Source: Bordetella parapertussis
Lineage (GTDB): Bacteria; Pseudomonadota; Gammaproteobacteria; Burkholderiales; Burkholderiaceae_B
Length of the DNA stretch: 19,000 nucleotides
Assembly: GCA_945895265.1 (NCBI GenBank)
Contig: CAMDEF010000060.1
Coordinates: 1 to 19,000 of the forward strand
Direction: 5' to 3'
Part shown: in pieces, positions 14,821 through 19,000 of the stretch
Layout: each line of letters begins with the position of its first letter
How positions within the stretch are numbered: position 1 is the first letter of the stretch
The notes under the pieces: model-generated
Seen by the model: only the letters and a program-made list of their open reading frames with translations
What the model was told of the DNA's origin: nothing
Databases searched by the model: none
Program-made: the position numbers and the translations under genes

Positions 14821-14970
14821 ACTTCTTGATATGTGGATCAGTAGCAGACGGATTTTTTTTTACAGTTAACCGAAACGGATCCGATACTTGGTCCACGATC
14901 GCAGATTGCGGTGCTGAGGGTAGCATTTACATTTGGGGATGACAGCCAGATACCAGCATTATATTTTCAA
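14821..14970 (+). pseudogene. Relic of an RTX protease-like C-terminal coding segment
   Basis: The stretch from AGCAGACGGATTTTTTTTTA through ACTTGGTCCACGATC to GGATGACAGCCAGATACCAG aligns base by base with 16681-16830 inside the RTX protease gene (AGCAGACACATTTTTTATA, ACTTGGTCGACGATC, GGGTGGCAGCAAGGCACCAG). It has no open frame of useful length. It therefore looks like the remains of a second related gene or a partial duplication, about 100 bp before the intact gene. Confidence 0.65.
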
Positions 14971-15012
14971 GTCTCACCCTTGTAGCGCTACCGAGCCCCA
15001 TACCGGAAGAAG

Positions 15013-15042
15013 TTGCTGGTTATGGATATTTACTTTTTATAT
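15013..15042 (+). promoter_or_regulatory. Possible promoter of the RTX protease gene
   Basis: TTGCTG (15013-15018) is followed after 17-18 nt by TTTATA/TTATAT (15036-15042), ending 27 nt before the ATG at 15069. The Shine-Dalgarno of that ATG is weak. Confidence 0.4.
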
Positions 15043-15068
15043 AGAGCTCTCAACCGAGTCGATCAGCC

Positions 15069-16997
15069 ATGTCGAATACATCAATTACCCTCACAACAAA
15101 AGATTTTGTAACTGGATATTTGGGTGAATCCAACAGTAAAGACTACTTTACGCTGGCTGTGAATGCAGGACAGACTTACTCTATCGGACTCGTAGGAGTA
15201 GGTCAAAATCCATTGCGTGAAGCTGATTACAGGGCAGTTGATGAAAATGGTTCTCCTGTTACTTTAACTGACGACAAATTTACAGCGGCATCTTCTGGCA
15301 AGATAACTATTGAAATTGAATTAACAGATTTTGATTCGGGCGGTCAATATGGAATGAAAGTCACCGAAGGCTTACAGAATAACTTTAATACTTTAATGGG
15401 GGCTGGAGCATTATTCGAACCTGGTGCTTGGGGGCCAGGAGGAGGAGAGGGCACCACGGTGACGTATGGCTTTAGGGCCTCACAGGCTCCTTATGTTTTG
15501 GAAGGTGAGGACCTTACTACTTTTAGTTTACTGACTGCACCGCAGATTGATGCAGTTAATCTTGCTTTGACCCTGTGGTCCGAGGTTAGTAATATAGAGT
15601 TGCAAGCAATTAATCCAAATGGGTACACCGACGATGCAACAATCCTATTCAGCAACTATACAGCCACAAGCCCAGGCGGTGCTTTTGCAATCGGCCCAGT
15701 AAACCAAGGGGATCGAAGAAGTGAAAGTAAAGAAGGAGATGTTTGGCTTAATTTAAATCATGTATTTAAAGAGGTTGCTCCCGTACAAGGTACGTACTCG
15801 TATTGGGTACTTATTCATGAAATTGGTCATGCCCTCGGTCTATCGCATCCAGGCCCCTACAATGCCGATAACTCAGCTATTACGTATGAAAATAGCGCAA
15901 AATTTATTCAAGATAGTTCGCAATACACGGTCATGTCGTATTTTGCTGGATCGAAGACAGGGCAATTTCCGGGAAAAGAGAATGACAGCAATACGCCACA
16001 ATTATTTGACATTCTAGCAATGCAAAATAAATATGGCCCTAATATGCAAACGCGTTCTGACGATACGATTTATGGCTTTGAGTCAAATGCTGGAGCAATT
16101 TATCACTTTGGATTAAACAGCTCTCCGCAATTTTCTATCTGGGATGGAGGCGGAATTGATACGCTAAATGCTTCGGAGTTCAGCGAACAACAAATTATCA
16201 ATTTGAATCCAAATACTTTTTCAAATATTGGCGGCCAAATTTATAATATTTCAATTGCACTCAATGTCAGCATAGAAAATGCTGTCGGAGGATCTGGAGA
16301 TGACTTCCTATATGGTAATGCCCTAGAAAATATGATTCAGGCTGGCGCTGGTGATGACAGCATTGAGGGCTCTTACGGTGACGACGATATCGATGGTGGA
16401 AAGGGTATCGACTATGCAGTTTACGCTGCAAGTATTTCGACAATGATATCGGCCGCCAGAGATGCGAATGGGCTGGTGACTATTCGCACATCTTTCGGTA
16501 CCGACACGTTGAGCAACATTGAATCTGTTTCTTTTTCTGATGCTACTGTTTCCATTGAAGAACTTCTCGGTGATTATGCGCGACCTGTTTATCAAACAAA
16601 TGCCGGTCAAATAACCGCCAACATTTACGCTGGCCCTGTAGATTTTTTAAACAACCAAATGCTTGGAACCGCCTCGAGTGACATCTTCAATGGGTCATCA
16701 GGAGCAGACACATTTTTTATAGATAAGCGAAGCGGATCTAATACTTGGTCGACGATCACAGATTTCGATCCTGAGGACAGCGTCAACATTTTGGGGTGGC
16801 AGCAAGGCACCAGTCAACTAATTTTATCCCTTGATGATCAAGGAGCAGAGGGTTTTAAGGGAGCAACTTTCCACTACGATCTAAACGGTAACGGCATGAT
16901 CGATACCAGCATCACATTCGCAAGTCTCTCTCTTGCTTCAATGTCGAGTCTGATTCCAGGAGAGATGGCTGATACTGGATACTTGCTTTTTTCTTAG
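15069..16997 (+). CDS. Serralysin-type (peptidase M10) RTX metalloprotease, type I secreted
   Basis: The 642-residue protein has, in order: an N-terminal beta domain of the pre-peptidase kind (about 8-100, DYFTLAVNAGQTYSIGLVG); a metzincin protease domain with WVLIHEIGHALGLSHPG, whose zinc ligands are His250, His254 and His260 with catalytic Glu251; the Met-turn YTVMSYF (Met289); then RTX calcium-binding repeats at about 407-445 (GGSGDDFLYGN, GAGDDSIEGS, GDDDIDGGKG). A second Asp/Gly-rich C-terminal domain (532-642, SGADTFFIDKRSG, DFDPEDSVNI, YDLNGNGMIDTS) ends in the hydrophobic tail YLLFS. No N-terminal signal peptide is present; the C-terminus should direct type I secretion. No ABC exporter, membrane-fusion protein or protease inhibitor is in the window. 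The gene is AT-rich relative to its neighbours and bounded by two tRNA-Val scars, suggesting transfer. Confidence 0.9.
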   Translation: MSNTSITLTTKDFVTGYLGESNSKDYFTLAVNAGQTYSIGLVGVGQNPLREADYRAVDENGSPVTLTDDKFTAASSGKITIEIELTDFDSGGQYGMKVTEGLQNNFNTLMGAGALFEPGAWGPGGGEGTTVTYGFRASQAPYVLEGEDLTTFSLLTAPQIDAVNLALTLWSEVSNIELQAINPNGYTDDATILFSNYTATSPGGAFAIGPVNQGDRRSESKEGDVWLNLNHVFKEVAPVQGTYSYWVLIHEIGHALGLSHPGPYNADNSAITYENSAKFIQDSSQYTVMSYFAGSKTGQFPGKENDSNTPQLFDILAMQNKYGPNMQTRSDDTIYGFESNAGAIYHFGLNSSPQFSIWDGGGIDTLNASEFSEQQIINLNPNTFSNIGGQIYNISIALNVSIENAVGGSGDDFLYGNALENMIQAGAGDDSIEGSYGDDDIDGGKGIDYAVYAASISTMISAARDANGLVTIRTSFGTDTLSNIESVSFSDATVSIEELLGDYARPVYQTNAGQITANIYAGPVDFLNNQMLGTASSDIFNGSSGADTFFIDKRSGSNTWSTITDFDPEDSVNILGWQQGTSQLILSLDDQGAEGFKGATFHYDLNGNGMIDTSITFASLSLASMSSLIPGEMADTGYLLFS

Positions 16998-17070
16998 AGC
17001 ACTACTAGTCATTTCGCCGTCAGAGGGTTGTACAGTAGCGATGCGCCTTTAGCAAAGCCTCAATATTTTT

Positions 17071-17115
17071 TGGTGGGCGGTACAAGTTTCGAACTTGTGG
17101 CCCCTGCCGTGTGAA
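17071..17115 (-). repeat. tRNA-Val 3'-half fragment, copy 2 (att-like scar)
   Basis: It matches copy 1 and copy 3 over 45 nt and lies in the same orientation. The minus strand gives TTCACAC (anticodon CAC), GGCAG, an intact T-stem ACAAG/CTTGT around TTCGAAA, ACCGCCC and ACCA. The 5' half of a tRNA is absent: the bases after the anticodon loop do not pair with GGCAG. It lies 74 bp beyond the RTX protease stop. Confidence 0.85.
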
Positions 17116-17294
17116 CAATAATCAGACACTTCACCTCAACCTGTGCCGACGGTGTTTTCCGAGATTTTCAGCGCAAAGTAGCCAAGTAGGGATTCAAAAA
17201 TTATTGAATCAGAAGATAGGCTTTATTGGATATGGAGATCACCCCAATATATGGGCTACTAAATGTTAAAGCAACCAGGCAAGTTGGAATAAGA
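17116..17294. other. Non-coding spacer, nothing recognised except a short palindrome
   Basis: GATTCAA (17191-17197) and TTGAATC (17204-17210) form a 7-bp inverted repeat with a 6-nt loop. No gene or known element is evident in the rest of this stretch. Confidence 0.4.
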
Positions 17295-17417
17295 ACTGTA
17301 GGGGTTGCAATGAACATCGGCATGAGTCGCGTTATGCACAGCAGCAACCTTGTCTGAGCCTGCGCCGCGCCAGAACCCCGTGTATCGCCGCTGAAGCTTG
17401 CACCACGGCCGAACTGA
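17295..17417 (+). pseudogene. Relic of the 3' end of an amidase gene
   Basis: Bases 17356-17417 match the last 62 bp of the intact amidase (13907-13968) at about 90%, ending at the same TGA and encoding the same LKLAPRPN tail. Similarity continues weakly back to about 17295 (GGGGTTGCAA, ATGCACAGCAGC), with a 3-nt deletion and an in-frame TGA replacing an Arg codon. Only this tail survives; the rest of the gene is absent. Confidence 0.75.
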
Positions 17418-17450
17418 ACAATTTTTCTATTGTTACCAATCACGTACCGA

Positions 17451-17852
17451 TCAAACTTCCCAATCTTCGATTAGTAAGCCTTGGACTCTACTGAATTCGC
17501 CTGTATTGTGGGTGATCAGAGTTGCTTTATTGGCGCGTGCAATTGCGGCTATCAACAAGTCATTCGCCCCGATCAAATTGCCTTGGGTGGTAAGGTCTGC
17601 GCGAATCTGTGCGTAATGTTCAGCGGCGTTATCGTCAAACTCAAAACTACGTAACGGCGAAAATAGTTTTTGTAGTAATTGGTAATTACTTTCTTTTTGC
17701 TCGCTGCGTAGCGCACCAAACAAAAGCTCAGCCTTCACCACGCTGCATAGCGCAATATCCTCAGGACGAAGTTGCATAATGTGGCTACGCACAGTGAGGT
17801 TTTTACGCTGCCATAACTGAATGCAGGCGTTGGTATCGAGCAGGTACGTCAA
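17451..17852 (-). CDS. vapC: VapC-type PIN-domain RNase toxin, copy B
   Basis: This is a 133-residue PIN toxin that differs from copy A at 8 positions, three of them clustered (SHI against RRF at residues 23-25). Asp6, Glu42 and Asp98 of the active site are unchanged, so it should be catalytically competent. Its start overlaps the vapB stop by 4 nt. Because the toxins are so alike, cross-neutralisation by the other VapB is likely but not certain. It lies between tRNA-Val scars 2 and 3. Confidence 0.92.
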   Translation of the reverse strand: MTYLLDTNACIQLWQRKNLTVRSHIMQLRPEDIALCSVVKAELLFGALRSEQKESNYQLLQKLFSPLRSFEFDDNAAEHYAQIRADLTTQGNLIGANDLLIAAIARANKATLITHNTGEFSRVQGLLIEDWEV

Positions 17853-18079
17853 TTAAAGCTCTGTCTTGTTTCGAGGTTTAATTCTGAGGGCCTTGTTTGT
17901 GACTCGCCTTGCCAAGCATCAAACAGCTCAAAGTAGCCTGCCGGCCACTGGTTTTGTACACCTGTTTCGCGCTTAATAATCTCTGCTAAATATTTAGACA
18001 GTGTTAACTTCGCTCGCTTTGCTTGAATGCGTATTTGCGCTTCGATTTCGTCTGGCACGTAAAAATGTAGCTGTGACAT
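17849..18079 (-). CDS. vapB: VapB-type ribbon-helix-helix antitoxin, copy B
   Basis: The 76-residue antitoxin has the same architecture as copy A: an N-terminal strand LHFYVPDEIE, helices to about residue 38, and a C-terminal toxin-binding part with GYFELFDAWQGES. It differs from copy A at 13 residues. Several of these fall at residues 32-47, the hinge between the DNA-binding and toxin-binding parts, which could alter partner specificity. The likely operator lies 16 nt upstream of its start. Both genes of the pair are intact. Confidence 0.88.
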   Translation of the reverse strand: MSQLHFYVPDEIEAQIRIQAKRAKLTLSKYLAEIIKRETGVQNQWPAGYFELFDAWQGESQTRPSELNLETRQSFN

Positions 18080-18095
18080 GGCTCAATCCTCAGTG

Positions 18096-18140
18096 TATGT
18101 GGCATATGTGGTGTATGTGGCATATGTGCATACTATGTGA
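18096..18140 (-). promoter_or_regulatory. Heptamer array, probable VapB/VapBC operator, copy B
   Basis: TATGTGG, TATGTGG, TATGTGG, TATGTGC and TATGTGA begin at 18096, 18105, 18114, 18123 and 18134. The 9, 9, 9, 11 spacing is identical to copy A, while bases between the heptamers have changed. Confidence 0.65.
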
Positions 18141-18213
18141 AAAACATTTAAATGTCAATGCCCACAGCCGAAACCCACTGTTTTTTTCAAATTTCTGATT
18201 TTATTGATATTTT

Positions 18214-18258
18214 TGGTGGGCGGTACAAGTTTCGAACTTGTGACCCCTGCCGTGTGAA
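18214..18258 (-). repeat. tRNA-Val 3'-half fragment, copy 3 (att-like scar)
   Basis: This copy keeps the cleanest T-arm and variable loop (GGGTC). It reads on the minus strand TTCACAC, GGCAG, GGGTC, the T-arm and ACCGCCCACCA. Upstream on the minus strand the sequence becomes unrelated, so there is no complete tRNA. It separates the vapBC copy B unit from the DUF6641 unit. Confidence 0.85.
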
Positions 18259-18443
18259 GACTTCGCATTTATTCATATACCTATATTTTACAGCGGTTTT
18301 AAGCCAATTAGTAAATAGTAGTACAGTATTGTAGTACAGTTAGTGGTACAAAAAACCAAATAAAATTGCTCTGCGATCGTTGCTTCTTCATAGGCAGACT
18401 AAAGATAACAAACCTCTGCTTCGCAAATACACTTCTCTATCAA
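18259..18443. other. AT-rich spacer without recognisable gene
   Basis: The only repetition I see is GTAGTACAGT, occurring twice near 18317-18342. No ORF, RNA gene or terminator could be supported. Confidence 0.4.
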
Positions 18444-18614
18444 TTATGTTGCACAAACAGCAGTCTGTAATCTCTGCTGTGCCTTTGCGACCTTTTGCTT
18501 CTTGCGTTCAGCATCAAGCCTATCCTTCGCACTATCCACACCCTTTTTAAGTGCAGCTATTTGTGCTTGCTTTGGCGTAAGTGGCTTGATTGTTGCGATT
18601 TCTTTAACGAGCAT
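18444..18614 (-). CDS. Small basic coiled-coil-like protein of unknown function (56 aa)
   Basis: ATG 18614 to TAA 18444-18446 encodes 56 residues. It begins MLVKEIATIKPLTPKQAQ and continues as a Lys/Gln/Ala-rich helix (LKKGVDSAKDRLDAERKKQK) ending TAVCAT. A strong Shine-Dalgarno, AAGGGGA, lies about 6 nt before the start, which supports real translation. It follows the DUF6641-like gene on the same strand, with a long hairpin between. Small proteins of this look occur in integrative elements, but I recognise no named family. Confidence 0.6.
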   Translation of the reverse strand: MLVKEIATIKPLTPKQAQIAALKKGVDSAKDRLDAERKKQKVAKAQQRLQTAVCAT

Positions 18615-18645
18615 GGTCTTCCCCTTTCAAGTATTTACACACGCA

Positions 18646-18705
18646 GACCAAGGGGGGCGTTGTGTAGGCAAAAAACACCCATAAAACGCCCCCCAAACCA
18701 TGGTC
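18646..18705 (-). other. Long GC-rich intergenic hairpin between two island genes
   Basis: GGGGGGCGTT (18652-18661) pairs perfectly with AACGCCCCCC (18685-18694). GACCA (18646-18650) pairs with TGGTC (18701-18705) across small bulges, giving 15 bp. The loop holds GTGT and ACAC, which can add four pairs. No T-run follows on either strand, so it may be an mRNA-processing or stability element rather than an intrinsic terminator. Confidence 0.6.
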
Positions 18706-19000
18706 ATTTAGCAAATGCTTTGCGTGTAGCTGCACTTACTTCTGCAATTGCGTCATCAAGCTCGCCTTGCTCAACTGCAGTCTTTACCAATTGCAGCGTT
18801 GCCATAACTTCAGCAAAGCTCGCAAGCTCAATTGCATTCTTGCCACCCTTTGCCAACACAAGTGTTTTTGCACCGTACTTGATGGCCAAGTTGTACTTGC
18901 CGTTTTCACGCCAAAACCATTCACGCACACGCTTAGTAGTTGCTACGACCGTACGCTCGCCTGTTGCAGCATCCACGACACTTTTCAAACGCTTGGGTGC
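18704..19000 (-). CDS. DUF6641-like protein of integrative elements, 5' end outside window
   Basis: The frame is open from the right edge to TGA 18704-18706, giving at least 98 residues: APKRLKSVVDAATGERT, KRVREWFWRENGKYNL, IKYGAKTLVLAKGGKNAIEL, FAEVMATLQLVKTAVEQGEL and a final helix. The DAATGERT, W-x-ENGK-x-NL and RYGAK-like pattern resembles DUF6641 proteins, which are found in integrative and conjugative elements and plasmids and have no assigned biochemical role. A TTG at 18988 could be read as a start, but the homologous part extends upstream, so the gene continues beyond base 19000. Its position next to tRNA-Val scar 3 fits an integrated element. Confidence 0.65.
   Translation of the reverse strand, partial: APKRLKSVVDAATGERTVVATTKRVREWFWRENGKYNLAIKYGAKTLVLAKGGKNAIELASFAEVMATLQLVKTAVEQGELDDAIAEVSAATRKAFAK

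Larger units (their letters stand above)
17450..18158. repeat. Segmental duplication, copy B (vapBC module)
   Basis: This 709-bp block is the counterpart of 11464-12172, same orientation and same total length, 5986 bp further on. Flanks on both sides are unrelated to those of copy A, except that a tail of the amidase gene lies close by. Confidence 0.9.

Noticed and set aside
14933..15127. 64-codon ORF before the RTX protease
   Set aside because: It spans the RTX relic and the promoter and overlaps the start of the real gene in another frame; no domain is visible.
14708..18258. Complete tRNA genes at the three tRNA-like repeats
   Set aside because: Each copy stops in the anticodon loop; the expected CTGCC stem strand, D-arm and 5' acceptor strand are absent.
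18646..18705. Rho-independent terminator
   Set aside because: The stem is strong but neither strand shows a following T-run.

Overview
The window looks like the chromosome of a moderate-GC betaproteobacterium, probably Burkholderiales. The evidence is a fragment of a Bug/TctC-type solute-binding protein, remains of a VWA/MocA cofactor cluster, a fused-MFS spermidine synthase-like protein and an amidase. This taxonomic call is inference from gene content; no rRNA or complete tRNA is present. Genes are short-spaced and carry Shine-Dalgarno-like sites of varying strength. || Region 1 (1-10.9 kb) is mostly intact housekeeping or accessory metabolism. It opens with the minus-strand 5' part of a GrdB/PrdB-family selenoprotein B, whose selenocysteine is encoded by an in-frame TGA at 621-623; the frame stays open to base 1. 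Next comes a plus-strand protein resembling Bacillus spore transglutaminase Tgl. A minus-strand pair follows: a pyruvate/indolepyruvate decarboxylase-type ThDP enzyme and an exported YtcJ-type amidohydrolase. A plus-strand pair encodes an AlkB-like dioxygenase and an FAD oxidoreductase. The region ends with a large membrane protein carrying a spermidine synthase-like domain and a MocA-like nucleotidyltransferase that lacks an obvious start codon. || Region 2 (10.95-12.5 kb) is a decay zone. It holds a VWA (CoxE-like) relic with internal stops, the last codons of a tnpB gene with the right end of its IS200/IS605-type element (the omega-RNA 3' region, here predicted to fold as a branched structure), a vapBC toxin-antitoxin module with a repeat-rich operator, and a frameshifted Bug/TctC fragment. 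|| Region 3 (12.56-14.7 kb) has an intact amidase, then a second, unrelated toxin-antitoxin pair (AbrB-type antitoxin plus PIN toxin) with a promoter and palindromic operator. || Region 4 (14.7-19 kb) is island-like. Three direct copies of the 3' half of a tRNA-Val gene (anticodon loop to CCA, minus strand) lie at 14708, 17071 and 18214. Between the first two is a serralysin-type RTX metalloprotease, preceded by a relic of a related RTX gene. Between the last two are a relic of the amidase 3' end and a 709-bp second copy of the vapBC module. After the third copy come a 56-residue ORF, a long hairpin and the partial gene of a DUF6641-like protein typical of integrative elements. The simplest reading is repeated integration at a tRNA-Val gene lying beyond the right edge, leaving tRNA 3'-end scars that bound small cargo units.
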